From positions 125,942 to 189,941 of the forward strand of contig NW_019775825.1 of the NCBI RefSeq assembly GCF_001039355.2: 64,000 bases of DNA. The letters run 5' to 3'. How positions within the stretch are numbered: position 1 is the stretch's first letter; every line of letters starts with the position of its first letter. Source of the stretch: Lingula anatina. Its lineage: Eukaryota; Brachiopoda; Lingulata; Lingulida; Lingulidae. The notes under the pieces were generated by a model that did not search any database, was not told the origin of the DNA, and saw nothing but the letters and a program-made list of their open reading frames with translations. This document shows, piece by piece, positions 39,001 through 49,470 of this stretch. A program made the translations under genes and the position numbers.

Positions 39001-42000
39001 CCAGGAACTGCCACTGAACCTAATGCCAGTGTCTCCAGCACGTATTGCTAACTGGGACCTGGTGGCAGATGTGGTTAATGCCTCCAGCCGTGTGTACAGG
39101 TCAGCCAAGCAGTGTAAGAACAGATATGATAATGTGATTGTACCCAGAGAGGAGGGCAGGATACTGTATGATATCAACCCGAAGAAACAGAAGAAGAACA
39201 AGGGAGTGTACAGGGTAAGATGATGGCAATGTAACGCAAAATAATAAAGCGAAATGAGGAAACTGTTTTTACATTACGACTTTGTAATATCCGATGAGGC
39301 TACAATTCCAACTGCCAAAGGCATAATTTTACACTCATTAAATTGAATCAGACCATTAGAAATTCCTGTAATATCCAACTAATACATCAGTAACTGACAC
39401 AGTGTCTTAAATTGTTTCCAGACCAAGAATAACCGTCCCATGAAGACCAGCCAGTTGTATGCCCAGGACAACCACAATTCACTCACATCACTGTATGGTC
39501 TCCGCTTTGACTCTGTGCGTTCTCTGGCCACCAAGCGTACGCCCACGCTGCGGCCAGTGCTACAGAACCCTCAGCTGAAGAACCCCAAACATGCTGCTGT
39601 GTTATCAGAGAGTGGGATCAACTATGACACCCCTCTGGCTCCCATACAGGTGGCTGCCATCAGGGCTGAGAGGATTGCCAGGGAGAAACAGAAAAACCAG
39701 GTATGTGGACTGTAGATAAATGGAGCTTGATAGGAGGAAAGTTACACCAATATACCAGTTGGTTGCCTATACAGTGTACACAAAATGAGTGTGTGTGTTT
39801 TGGGCTCTGTTTAGTGAAACCAACATATTTACTTATTTAGACCAGCCTGTGTCCTTTAGACAAAGAACCCACATTAATAATGCATGACTAATTCATAATG
39901 TACATGTGACAGTAATTTCTCGATTTCTCACCCCACTTCAGGCAGCAGCAGAGCAGCAGTTACTGAAGCAGCAACAGCAGCAGGCACAGACCACCCAGGC
40001 CCAGCAGACTACCACTGCCCAGCAGCCGACAGTACAGACACCTGCTATACAGGGGCAGCTACAGACTGTGGGAGGAACCACTGCTGTACTGGTAAGTGGC
40101 AGGAACAATACACAGTGCAGGTTTTTATATTTAATGTGTACATTGTAGTGGATATATATCCTCTTTAGTCTAAATTCAAGTCTGATAGGTGTTTTTGAGT
40201 AGTTAGTTGATTAGTGGGCCCAGGAAGAGATGGTAAGTATATTGTGCCCTTTAAGTAGATGTAAATAACATTAAAGAACTATTCATGTAGTATACTTAAT
40301 AAGATCTTGGAGCGTGTTGTGTTAGGCGTGATTGTGTTAGTTGTGCCAGTGTGATTGTGCTAGGTGTGCTGTGTTGTCACCTTTCCCTATGCTTTCCAGC
40401 AGAAGCCCCGTGTGGTAGGTGGTGCAGCAGCCAACTTACTTAGTGTCAGTGGTGCCAGTAGCAGCCTGGGAACCAATGCATTTCTTACTGTTAACAAACG
40501 CCTGACCCCTCCTACTGTGGCTGCCATTGTACAGCAGCCTGCTGCAAGCTTGGTGAGTGTGAGGGTGTGGCTCTTCATTTAGACGATCTTCACTCAATTT
40601 TGTTTTTTTTTATTTTCAGTGTCAAGGAAATCATTTTTTGGATTAATTTTCAACTTTTTTTCTGTCTCTTACATTTAAGCAGAATTTTGTTTTTGGGTTT
40701 TTCTGTTTTTTGTTTCCTGGTTATATTTTCCATGACCTACAGTGGTGGAGCTTTGAAATTTTTGATGACCAGTTCTGTTTGGATTGCAGGAAGGGAATTT
40801 GGTGAAGAAATCGGTTTGTTGACATGGAGAACTTTTGAACATTTCTTTCACATATATGAATTTACTAGACTAAGTTATACCAACTTTTTAAAATGTGAAG
40901 AAAAGTTTAAAATTTCTCCATTTAAAAAAAATGCTACACATTTGAATAACATGCAGTAATAAAGTATTTGACAAGAGTTGACATAAAGATATAACAACAT
41001 ATATCATGTTTCCAGGCTGCCAGTGGCACCCCAGTCCGCAGTCAGATCAGGACCACCAGTGCCTCCATGACAGTCCAGGAGATCTCTGCCGTGGTGGCCA
41101 GCCAGGCTCAGCAACAACAGCAAGCCAGGCCCACGGTCACTGCAGTGGTCACCACGACCAACATGACCGCAGCACAGCTAGTGGCTGCTCAGAGGATTGC
41201 TGGAACCACTGTGACTACAGTGTCTGGAGGTGTGTACAATGTCACTTAAGGCAATGCATTCTCTCCAGCTTCCCCATGCACACTAATTGTGTATTCAAAT
41301 ATTTTTGTATAATGCCCAGTGCTTATTGTGTTTTAGGTCAATATACCTCCAAGCATTTTTCTCCAGTATGCAGATGATGATGGTGTTATGCATAAACGCA
41401 CATTTTAAAACTTCTACTCCAGGTACAACAGTACAACAACAGTTGGCCAGAGGACTGACACCTCAACAGTTGCAAATGCTGAGGCAGCAGGCCTTGCTGA
41501 AACAACAGCAGCAACAACAACAGCAGCAGAAGCTACAGGCAGCACAGAGGCTACAGGGAGTGCAAGGAGTACAAGTGGTAAGTTATTGTGTGGGGATAAT
41601 TTATTGTGCTAGTGTGTAAGGTGAGTTTCAAGCAAAGAAGGCCATACGTGGTAAGTAAGAACAGCTTTTAGGGGGTATTGTTCCTTCATTGAATATAAAA
41701 TGGAAAGTTTCATTTCAAGAAATAATGAACTGAAGAGGTATTGAAGAAAGTTTTTTTTCACTGGATTTAGGCGGCTGCTAAGTCTAAATCTCTCTCCCAG
41801 GCGGAACAACTCAAGCAGCAGCAGTTGCAGCGCCAGCGTGTTGCGGCGGCAGCCATAGCAGGACAGAAACAGGTAGCTGTGGGAGCGCCCCTGGTGGCCA
41901 GTCTGACACAGACTCAAGTCTCACAGACTTCACAGCAGAAAATACAGGTAATGCACAGGCAGCCTACAGGGTTTAGGCTTTGATGAATATGATGTAGAAT

Positions 42001-43306
42001 AAACATTCTGTCAACAGCTTAAAATGTATTTTATCAAATAAAACATTTTCATTTCCCGCTTTTATATATTGAAAAGTTAAAAGTTAAATCAGTATAAACT
42101 GGAATAATGTGGTAGATAACATAATGTTAAAAAGCTGCATGTGACATTGGTTGCATTATGTTAAGCAAACAAAGAGCAATACTTTTGAAGAGCTGACCAA
42201 ATCTCTGCATTATTATTAATATAGATATATGTATTCATGTATTACAGGCAGTCCGCCAGGGTCAGATAAAGCAGGCCACCAGGCAGATGACCAGTGAGGA
42301 GCTGGCTGCACTGTTCAGACGCCAGCAGCAGCTCCAGGCCCAGGCCCAGCAGAAACAGGCAGCAGCAGTGGCAGCCGCAGGGGGAGGGGTCACTGTATCA
42401 CAGAGTGGTCTCACATCACAGGGACAGGGGACATCTCAGNGCTATGTATAACAATCTGAATAGGTTTCTCTCAGTCTTTCTGCATAACTATGTCCAAGTT
42501 TCTGACCAAAGTATCCTAAATCAGCCTGTTTCTATCCTATAGCGCTGACCACGACCCCACTGCTGAAGCCCGGGCAGACCACTCCACTGAGCACAGTGCA
42601 GATCATCTCTCACCAGGGTCAGCAGAAGGCAGGTCCCACCATACAGCAGATCCAGCAGATCATTCAGCAGCACCAGCAGAAGGCTCCTTCAGCCCAGGGC
42701 CAGTCTATCCAGCAGTCTGCCCCAACTATCATCACCCAGCTTGTCACCCAGTCCATGGCACAGATGATTACCAAACCTACCACCGCCATTGCTGCGTCGC
42801 CTGCCAGGCCGGGCACAGCTGTCACCATAGCAATGCCGGTTACCATAACAACACCTATGCAACAACAGACGGCAGGGCAGACCACGGTGACTGTGGTGGG
42901 CACCTCGGTCTCCAGCCTAGCCACGCCCACTGTGTCATTATCTCATTCAGTAACCCACACGGCAGCGCCCCCTAACGTGACAATTACTCAGGCGGCAGTG
43001 ATACCGTCAGCAGCAGCGGCCACGGTAACCCAGGTCTCCGCGGCAACTGCGGCCGGGGTATCACGCCCAGCACAGACCCCGGTTATTGTCAGCGAGCAGC
43101 AGGGCACGCAACAGAGTCCCGTAAAGCAGGTTCAAGTAACGGTGCCGCCAGCACAGACTAGTAAACCGGAGACGGTGATCAGTGTGACGTCAGAGGCAGG
43201 AACGCCGGGACAGGCAACACAGCAGCAGCAGGGAGGGGACGCCGCTGCTCAGCAGTCTAAAACACCCTACGCTATGAGGCTACGGAATCCACCAAGAAAT
43301 ACGTAA
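20099..43306 (+). CDS. dom: Domino, long EP400-like isoform (SNF2-family remodeller), 47 coding exons
   Basis: Exons: 20099-20231, 20499-20561, 20750-21327, 21492-21558, 21844-21985, 22228-22366, 22632-22817, 22953-23093, 23246-23432, 23779-23858, 24205-24472, 24622-24732, 24908-25008, 25433-25540, 25804-25981, 26273-26409, 26641-26751, 26964-27215, 27742-27878, 28061-28247, 28511-28711, 29095-29203, 29431-29547, 29842-29982, 30700-31017, 31259-31405, 31673-31788, 31945-32261, 32462-32664, 32891-33257, 33436-33550, 33973-34110, 34350-34523, 34702-34785, 34951-35085, 37395-37430, 37996-38152, 38336-38562, 38987-39214, 39422-39700, 39942-40091, 40400-40552, 41016-41229, 41423-41577, 41771-41947, 42248-42440 and 42543-43306. 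They sum to 8721 nt, 2906 aa. Domains in order: P/Q-rich N-terminus; HSA (about 395-500, [20 protein letters not shown]), the actin/ARP-binding helix; acidic region; ATPase lobe 1 with DEMGLGKT (806-813) and DEAQ (909-912); an insertion of about 560 aa typical of the INO80/SWR1 class; lobe 2 with [17 protein letters not shown] and [20 protein letters not shown] (about 2123-2190); and a Q-rich C-terminus from 2306. The ATPase is SRCAP-like, while the C-terminus is EP400-like ([31 protein letters not shown]). It should exchange H2A.Z within a TIP60-type complex. An in-frame TGA lies just before the chosen ATG. Confidence 0.94.
26066..26222 (+). repeat. Intronic dispersed repeat R1, copy 1
   Basis: About 155 bp starting GAGACATAGAGTCACT and containing TTATGCCCTGAACAA and GGTACCTTGTCA. 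It is similar along its length to 28278-28426, two further introns of the same gene downstream in the same orientation. It is noncoding, and its family is unknown. Confidence 0.7.
26797..26870 (+). repeat. Intronic dispersed repeat R2, copy 1
   Basis: About 74 bp (TTGCTATGATGAACT .. GCTTACCAAATATGA .. TCAACTCACAGCGCTCTGAG). It recurs at 29262-29332 in a later intron in the same orientation, with the last 28 bp nearly identical. Confidence 0.75.
28278..28426 (+). repeat. Intronic dispersed repeat R1, copy 2
   Basis: This is the partner of 26066-26222 (GAGGCATAGAGTCACT, TTATGCCCTGGGCAAA, GATACCTGGTCAG), more diverged toward its right end. Confidence 0.7.
29262..29332 (+). repeat. Intronic dispersed repeat R2, copy 2
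   Basis: This is the partner of 26797-26870, in the intron between the exons ending at 29203 and starting at 29431. Confidence 0.75.
29625..29672. repeat. (TTTA)n microsatellite
   Basis: About 12 uninterrupted TTTA units in a domino intron. Confidence 0.9.
30294..30619. mobile_element. TIR element flanked by TTAA, domino intron
   Basis: A 326-bp segment starts AGGGATAATAACTCTTCGT and ends with the exact complement of that sequence. Each side is flanked by TTAA (30290-30293 and 30620-30623). It has no coding capacity. A TTAA target duplication is the signature of piggyBac-type transposition, although piggyBac termini usually begin CCC. If the element is instead taken to include the TTAA, the superfamily call would change. 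The perfect terminal repeat suggests a fairly young insertion. Confidence 0.7.
33810..33935. repeat. Minisatellite, four units of about 29-30 bp
   Basis: The core CCTAGTGGGACAT recurs at about 33824, 33854, 33882 and 33912 with variable spacers containing CATGTTGACC. It lies in the intron before the exon at 33973. Confidence 0.75.
36061..36510 (+). terminator. 3' UTR and poly(A) signal of the short domino isoform
   Basis: After the TGA at 36058-36060 no further coding is seen. AATAAA occurs at 36501-36506. For the long isoform this whole stretch is intron (35086-37394). Confidence 0.5.
37395..37430 (+). other. dom: 36-nt microexon specific to the EP400-like isoform
   Basis: TCAG|GTATATGTGTGTGATTTC .. 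CACATGCCG|GTAAGT encodes 12 residues ([12 protein letters not shown]) in phase 0 at both ends. They align with the human EP400 segment VYEDVDGQTEVMP that precedes LWTPPTPPQ. It joins the alternative donor at 35085 to the exon at 37996. Confidence 0.82.
38703..38877. mobile_element. MITE with 5-bp target-site duplication, domino intron
   Basis: A 175-bp noncoding segment begins CTGGGGTAGCGCTAAC and ends with the complement of CTGGGGTGGCGCTAGC. It is flanked directly by CATAA on both sides (38698-38702 and 38878-38882). Inner sequence (TTTAGCCAAA / TTTGGCTAAA-like words) is also roughly inverted. It lies in the intron between the two SANT-coding exons. The superfamily is not assigned. Confidence 0.75.
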
Positions 43307-43810
43307 TTGTTTCTGTCGTTAACAAGTTAGTTTTTGTCCCATGCATGTTTCTTTTTAGGAAGAATGTTATTTCTTAGTCTCGTAGGTTTCAGGAAATGAA
43401 AGAACTTAACAAGGTAGCAAACATTAATGCATCATTTCTCCCAAAATAAAAGACTGAAATATATTATGGAGAATTTATATGTATAAAATGGATTTTGGAG
43501 ATCATATGATGAGTAAAGATTATTGAGTATAGTTAGGTAAAATTACAAAGATTTATGTTTTAGGTTCTGTTGTAGGTTGTAGGGTTTGAAACCTGATAAT
43601 GTGTATATATAAAAATTGTAAATTTGGTTTGTGTATATTTGCAAAGAGTACGTAGTTATTGTTGTTGATCGAGGTAGGGCAACATACGATTTTTTGTCAC
43701 AAATTGAGTATTCACTCACAATTTTGTATTCAATTTTAACCTGTTTCTAAAGCTTTTAGTAGTTGCACAGTTAAACGAGTTGTCCAATAAAAAGGAAGAA
43801 ATTATAGACC
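43307..43810 (+). other. 3' UTR of the long domino isoform
   Basis: No coding follows the TAA at 43304-43306. AATAAA signals occur near 43447 and at 43786-43791; the second is followed by a T-rich stretch and is the likelier end. Confidence 0.5.
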
Positions 43811-45177
43811 CCCCCTTTTGTTTGAGTGTTATGGGATTGTAGACTGGATAGCACACCGAGTACAGGATGAGAGAAAGAAAAAAAGCGATTTTCATCGGGT
43901 TTTGATTGGCAGCGTGTTGACTGCGTTCTATGCAGCTACTGGTTTGATTATTCAGACAGTGTTTTGTTTGTAACTATTGCAAATACAGATTAGGTTGTTA
44001 TATTACAAATGTGTGAATTGGACATTCAGGCAGAAAGTCAAAATAAAGGTTAAGTATACAAGTTATTTGTTTTCTTTCAGCATAATTTATCTAGCGAGTT
44101 GACATTCAATTAAACGAGTTTCGCGACTCAAAATGAAGTCGTTTTAACGCAGTCTGTTTTGATCAAACAGATGGTCTTGAAATATGAAAATGTGAATTCC
44201 AGATATAAGGTCGTTATTAAATAAAGATACTTTGTTCGACGAAGCCTACATTAAGTCCGATGTCATTGTGACAGAAATGGTGGTCCACTCGGAAACGGCC
44301 CTTTTCCCATTAGGTTCTTTCTGCCGGAAACATTCGTCCCATATGCTTACTTTTATTCTTCCGGCTAACCCTATCGGAAAATATTCGCCCATTATAAACC
44401 AAATAATGTTAATAAGTTTGAACAAGTCTCGCCAACAGTTCATGTGTGCCTACCAAACTAAAGGTTAAAGATGGTCGCTGCACTCGCTTCGCATTGGTCG
44501 GCGACGGAGGGGGAACCAAAATTTACTCGCGGTACTTTATCGTAACGCGACCATTCCATACTTCGTTTTCTGTACATACACGTATGACGGACAAAAATAG
44601 GTAGGCCTATTTGTTAATAGCAGTAGAAGGCAAGGATAGGAACAATTTCTTCCAAGCTAGGCATTAAATAAATGAAAAATGATAAACCAGAAAGATTTTT
44701 TAAAATATATAGGTCTATACCTATTTGCATCACCACTCGCAAAAAAATAAAAAAATACGCGTGAAAAAATCTACACGATATGTCAGATTTTATAGACTAC
44801 CGGTTTTACATGGTTCGAGAAAGTTGTAGCTTTAAATTTTTTGATCAGCATCTGAGAATGAAACCTCGTGTAAATCGGGTGGGGTCCAAACTTTTCATGT
44901 AAACTGGGCAGACTTAAGCTTTAGGCCTGTAACATTCAGATTCCCGGGATATACCAGTACCTTGTGCCCGAATAAATCAACGGATAAACCACGCGAAGAC
45001 GTTTTAGGCGCGTGCGTAACGTCACTTGTCTGCGTCGATGACTAAAACGGCAGTCGTGTTATGGCTACAGATGAACAGCGTGCTGCTTCACTGCTCAGTT
45101 TACGTATTACTGTTTTACTAACAAAGTGAACGAAGAAATCTGATATTTCGACATGATAATACCACAACTTTACCACA
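43811..45177. other. Intergenic and promoter of the LRR gene
   Basis: No gene is recognised. The last 200 bp are GC-richer and carry a GTAACGTCAC CRE half-site-like word near 45016, compatible with a promoter for the gene starting at 45178. No TATA box is evident. Confidence 0.4.
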
Positions 45178-46920
45178 ATGTCATACGAATTCGTGCCAAC
45201 TGGTTCTTTTGTTCATGCGTGTTCGGAGGAAGACATCAAGCGACTGCTGAACTCACACCCGGTGTTACTCGCCCTGAAACCGTCTGGAATACGAGTTGAC
45301 AACTTTCTGATACACGTCACCGAAGCCTTGATCCCTCTACCAAGGACCATCACAGGACTGAGCCGCAACATTTTAGATTTCACAATTTTGAGATTTGTGA
45401 TAACCCGCAACAACGAATACTTTGAGACATTGTCCAGAGCTCTCATCAACTCTGTTGTTCGGCATCTCTCTCAGATCGCGTTCAACCATGTGGTGCGCCT
45501 TGTTCCTATAACCTCTGACGAAGTCCTGAAGCACTTCCCTGATGCCCTCACGTCTGATTTGGTGCTGAATAGGTCTCTGGGACTCTTGATCAACGATGAC
45601 GATACTGAAAACGAATTTTGTTTTGCTGACAAGACGATAGAGGCACTGTTGGTCGCCATAGACCAGCACCGACAAATTATTACCAAGTTACCCTCGCGGC
45701 AGTTTTTAACACTTCCATCTTTCCTCCGAGACAGCATGAACCGTTTACCAGCCACTAGCGACATCTGGCGGATGACATTTGGACTGCTGTCTGAACAAGA
45801 GGATAATGTGTCTGTCCAAAAAGAACTTCTGGGAGAGCTAGCTCACTTCTGTAAGAGCACTGGAATTATGAACAACATGGAACTCACACAATTCTTCGTC
45901 GAGCTGGTTTACGAATCTCAAAACGCAGGTGAGATGGCGACAGAAAATTTGGATGTCTTTACAACTAATCAGACCCTAGATTTGTCAAACTGTGTAATAG
46001 CGTTTCACAGATTAGCCTACGCTTTTCAGGCCACAGGATATTTCGTTGCACAGTGCATGAGCCTACACGGACTTCTGCTTCCGAATTCTGGTTTGAATGA
46101 TTTCTTTGTCAGTATTTTCAGCGAAGAAGCCCAGCGTGCCGAAGCTGTTGGTTTAGAATTTCTAAACCTTTCTAACAACAACATCACAGGTCGGGGATTA
46201 GAAGCTCTAGCGCCAGTATTTAAGATATCCACCAAACTGACACACCTTGATTTGACAAACAACCGCTTGTCTGTGCAAGGAATTAAAGCTCTCTCAGAAA
46301 GCCTGAAGTACATGCCGCTGGTCTGCTTAAAGCTGGCTCAGAATGGGCTCCAGGACGACCATTTGTCTAAACTTGCCCGAAATCTGAAGTTCTGTTCCTT
46401 GTTAGAGAAGCTAGATTTGTCTCGCAACGAGTTCAGCGATCAGGCAATGCCGTTTCTTGTCGATAGCGCTTTGACACACCTGAAGAATTTGCAGCTTCTA
46501 GACCTGCGGGAAAATCGCATCGACAACCGCGGCGCTATTTCTCTGGCGTCTTTGCTGGAGGATCTACCCAGACTGTCTAGGGTGCTCCTAGCCTCGAACC
46601 ACATCGGGGAAGAAGGAGCTTTAAGCATTGCCATGAACATCCCCAAGTCTCAGTCCTTACGGTACGTGAACCTCAACACCAATAAGATCAGCGACCAGGG
46701 CGTGGTGGAGCTGCGCAGGGCGGCCACTGCCCAGGGGTTTGTTAACGTTATAGCTGCAGGACAATGTTCTGACGCCGGCTGTGACGCCGCCACTGCAGTC
46801 AGGTCCCAGGTGTCCTCACACACCGAGCTTGAACGTCTGCTGCGCAGTGAATCCTCCGAGGACCTGATTGAACAAGCAGGCGCCAGGCGGTCCCTGACTA
46901 ACTTTGTGGTTACACTTTGA
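45178..46920 (+). CDS. Intronless leucine-rich-repeat protein resembling an NLR C-terminal half
   Basis: One uninterrupted frame of 580 aa starts in a good context (CACAATGTC). Residues 1-320 are predicted helical with no P-loop. The stretch LGLLIND..ENEFCFADKTIEALLVAI (about 134-160) resembles the winged-helix/HD2 segment that precedes the repeats in NLR proteins (FxFxHxTxxEFLAA). Residues 326-515 contain seven ribonuclease-inhibitor-type LRRs of 27-29 residues, each with an LxxLxLxxN core: LEFLNLSNNNI, LTHLDLTNNRL, LVCLKLAQNGL, LEKLDLSRNEF, LQLLDLRENRI, LSRVLLASNHI and LRYVNLNTNKI. The C-terminus (520-580) is acidic/polar. There is no NACHT, signal peptide or membrane segment, so it should be cytosolic. 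A pathogen-sensing or regulatory role is inference from fold only. The absence of introns suggests retroposition or a single-exon gene family. Confidence 0.8.
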   Translation: MSYEFVPTGSFVHACSEEDIKRLLNSHPVLLALKPSGIRVDNFLIHVTEALIPLPRTITGLSRNILDFTILRFVITRNNEYFETLSRALINSVVRHLSQIAFNHVVRLVPITSDEVLKHFPDALTSDLVLNRSLGLLINDDDTENEFCFADKTIEALLVAIDQHRQIITKLPSRQFLTLPSFLRDSMNRLPATSDIWRMTFGLLSEQEDNVSVQKELLGELAHFCKSTGIMNNMELTQFFVELVYESQNAGEMATENLDVFTTNQTLDLSNCVIAFHRLAYAFQATGYFVAQCMSLHGLLLPNSGLNDFFVSIFSEEAQRAEAVGLEFLNLSNNNITGRGLEALAPVFKISTKLTHLDLTNNRLSVQGIKALSESLKYMPLVCLKLAQNGLQDDHLSKLARNLKFCSLLEKLDLSRNEFSDQAMPFLVDSALTHLKNLQLLDLRENRIDNRGAISLASLLEDLPRLSRVLLASNHIGEEGALSIAMNIPKSQSLRYVNLNTNKISDQGVVELRRAATAQGFVNVIAAGQCSDAGCDAATAVRSQVSSHTELERLLRSESSEDLIEQAGARRSLTNFVVTL

Positions 46921-47175
46921 CTGGGTACAAATGTCGTGTGTGGGGAAACTTCTTGGTTGTGATCACTCCAGTGACACGCCGAGTGTATACGTATTAAACT
47001 GAGCACACGCAATGGCTAAAATGCGTTGTAGAAGGGGAGGTGAAATGACAGTGATTGGAAACAGAGAGATACATGTTCTCAAGTGAACATAAATGTTTCG
47101 CAAACGCCTTGATTTTATTGATTACACAACCAAGAGAAACTTTTTTTTTAATAGTTTTTTTGCATGAAGTTAAAA
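46921..47175 (+). other. 3' flank of the LRR gene
   Basis: No gene. An ATTAAA variant signal occurs near 46993. The left edge of a local duplication begins at about 47176. Confidence 0.4.
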
Positions 47176-48740
47176 TTTTTTTCTGTTGTCCTGTTTTTGT
47201 CCTGCCCGGCATTTCCTTGTTTATCAAGGCGTTCCTCAAAAAAAGACTACCCAAATGAATAGGTACTAAGACAATTAACTAGATAACTGAATAATCCAGG
47301 TGCATTTAAGAGCCTTACAATTGTAGTATATTAAGGTATTGACTTCGGAAAAAGAGCAGTGAAGATGTAAAGAACTGAGTAAATGTATCGGAATACTACT
47401 GTACATTTCCCAACAATCACTTGACTTAAAAAAGATTTTATTCCTTTCTCTTCAATGTACTTGTTTTCCCCAGGTTCAGTCTATTACTTTGATGCCTTTT
47501 AGCTTTTCTTTTTCTTTTATTTCATATCGTAATGTAACATTTCGGAGATTTCTTTGTTTATTTTGTCTGCAAGTCTCCCGTTTTTCCACCTCTCATCAAG
47601 ATGCTGGTTTTGTGGCTGTTCATCTTGTCTGTGAATTACATCCCTACCCTATTGCTTTGTCTGTCTTACTTCAGTGTAATACGGGCCAGTGTCATGCTTT
47701 CAAAGTCATTTATCACAGCAAAAATTAAATCAAGTTTAGCAAGCAATTGTAAGGCACTGAATTATGCTATCATTTGAACTCATATGACTACTTTGCCTAT
47801 TTGGGGTGTAGACAAAATAGGAAAGAACCTCTCTTTATGTTATCGAGAGTTTCTGCATTTCATTTGCTGTCATAGTAAAGGATGCTTATTTTTCTCCCTG
47901 GTCATGATTGCCATAAGTCATTAGATACATTAGCAAATACAAGCGGTATCAATATCTGCCGAGTTCCCAGTGTAATCCCCACACGAAATGCTTACAGCCT
48001 ACCTTTAATCGGTCTGATCGACGTTTTTTTTTTTTCGTATCTTAAGACACGCAATAGGTCCACTACTTATGTGAAATAATTTTAAAATTGTCATCATTGA
48101 ATTTTGTTCATTTTACAGAAGGATCAGCGGCAAGAGTCCTAAGAGCGATTATTATACTTGGGCGGAGGACATTAATCCGCGTTTTAATGAATTATCTTCT
48201 TTAAACTGAAAGTGAGCTGTGGAATATATCTATTGGAGCATTGCCAATATCAATACCGGACACAGTGAAAGAAAAAAGCTAATTATTTTTATATTCATTT
48301 TATTCAACAAGCGATAGAAAAGCGTTACATACGAGAAAAAAGTTCAAATTTGTAAACAATGAATATAATTAGTTAAAACCAATAATGTAGAAAAAAGGTA
48401 TACTTTGAAGAAACTGAAATATAATTATCCTTCAAGTTTATAATCATAAATTATTATTCTAATCATCATTATTCTGATTATTCTAAAAAAGATTAGGAAG
48501 TGAAAGATTTATGCGAGAATAAGAACCGGGTACTTCGTTTAACCCGATTTGAATGGCAACTTTTTGAAGAACTTGCAAGCAAAGCTGGTGCAGCCGCTTG
48601 AAAAGGCAGAGCAGGTTCCTGCACTGGCGATGAGTTTTCTGCTAGCGCTGCCGAAACTCCAGGAAAGCTTCTCGGATTTTATAATTATTCTAATTATTAT
48701 TATTCTGATTATTCTAAAAAGATTGGGAAGTAAAAGAATA
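47176..48740. repeat. Local segmental duplication, copy 1
   Basis: About 1.57 kb is collinear with 50500-52070, at high but decaying similarity (near-identical from about 47880 onward). It contains a disrupted version of the exon-like frame seen in copy 2 (TTAAAA changed to TTTAAA, giving TAA) and one unit of the lipid-transfer terminal-exon repeat (about 48448-48740). It ends at the single N at 48741, so the right edge may be an assembly join. Confidence 0.85.
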
Positions 48741-48741
48741 N

Positions 48742-49470
48742 TACAGATTTTCGACAACGTTTGTCGACTATGATTCCATACGACAACTGTAGCACGTTCA
48801 TAGACTTGCCCTTCAAGAAATCGTCGGAGTAGCTCCTTTTCCAATTTAAATTGGCACTAGAAAATGTATGACAGCTAAAGCTCACAAATTATGCACGTAG
48901 GTGCTATGTCATGTAAAGAATTAGTGTTGTAAATTCCAATCAAAGCGGCTGCGTACATTTTGAGGTAGAACGCCCTGAATGTGCTGCTGTAGTTTAGATT
49001 TCGACGAAAACCGGAAGTGCGTCGTAACCCTACTCATTTGGACTTGGAGAAATTTGGACTGAGAAATATTTCGTAGCTTATACAAATGTTCAGAAAATGG
49101 CCATAGGGTCTACAGATTGAAGAAAATTCACTACTCAAAATTGAAACTGCGTTATATTATACAGAAAAATTGTACACTTCTGACCTTGACTTGTCAGTGT
49201 AATCAAAGTGTACTGAAAGCAAGCACGTGAATGCCGCATTTGATACTTTGTATCAGACGCTTCATTTTACTTGACAACACAGTGTTTACGATGTCACGTT
49301 CATGTTATATTTATTAATAAATAACAACGGCAATAAACTATTTTCATATGCATGAGTATTTCCCTTATTATTCTCTTCAATAATTTTGTTGTAAAGTTAA
49401 TAGCTTACACCTTCTCATCAGTTTTAAAAATCTGAAAATAGCAGAGTATACTCACTTCAACTGTTAAACA
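48742..49470. other. Spacer between duplication copies, no gene recognised
   Basis: A short minus-strand frame near 48750-48844 (MEKELLRRFLEGQVYERATV) is open but runs into the N and matches nothing I recognise. The rest is AT-rich, with no supported feature. Confidence 0.35.

Noticed and set aside
44232-44468. Overlapping frames on both strands between domino and the LRR gene
   Set aside because: No family resemblance, no splice support, and ordinary composition for chance frames.
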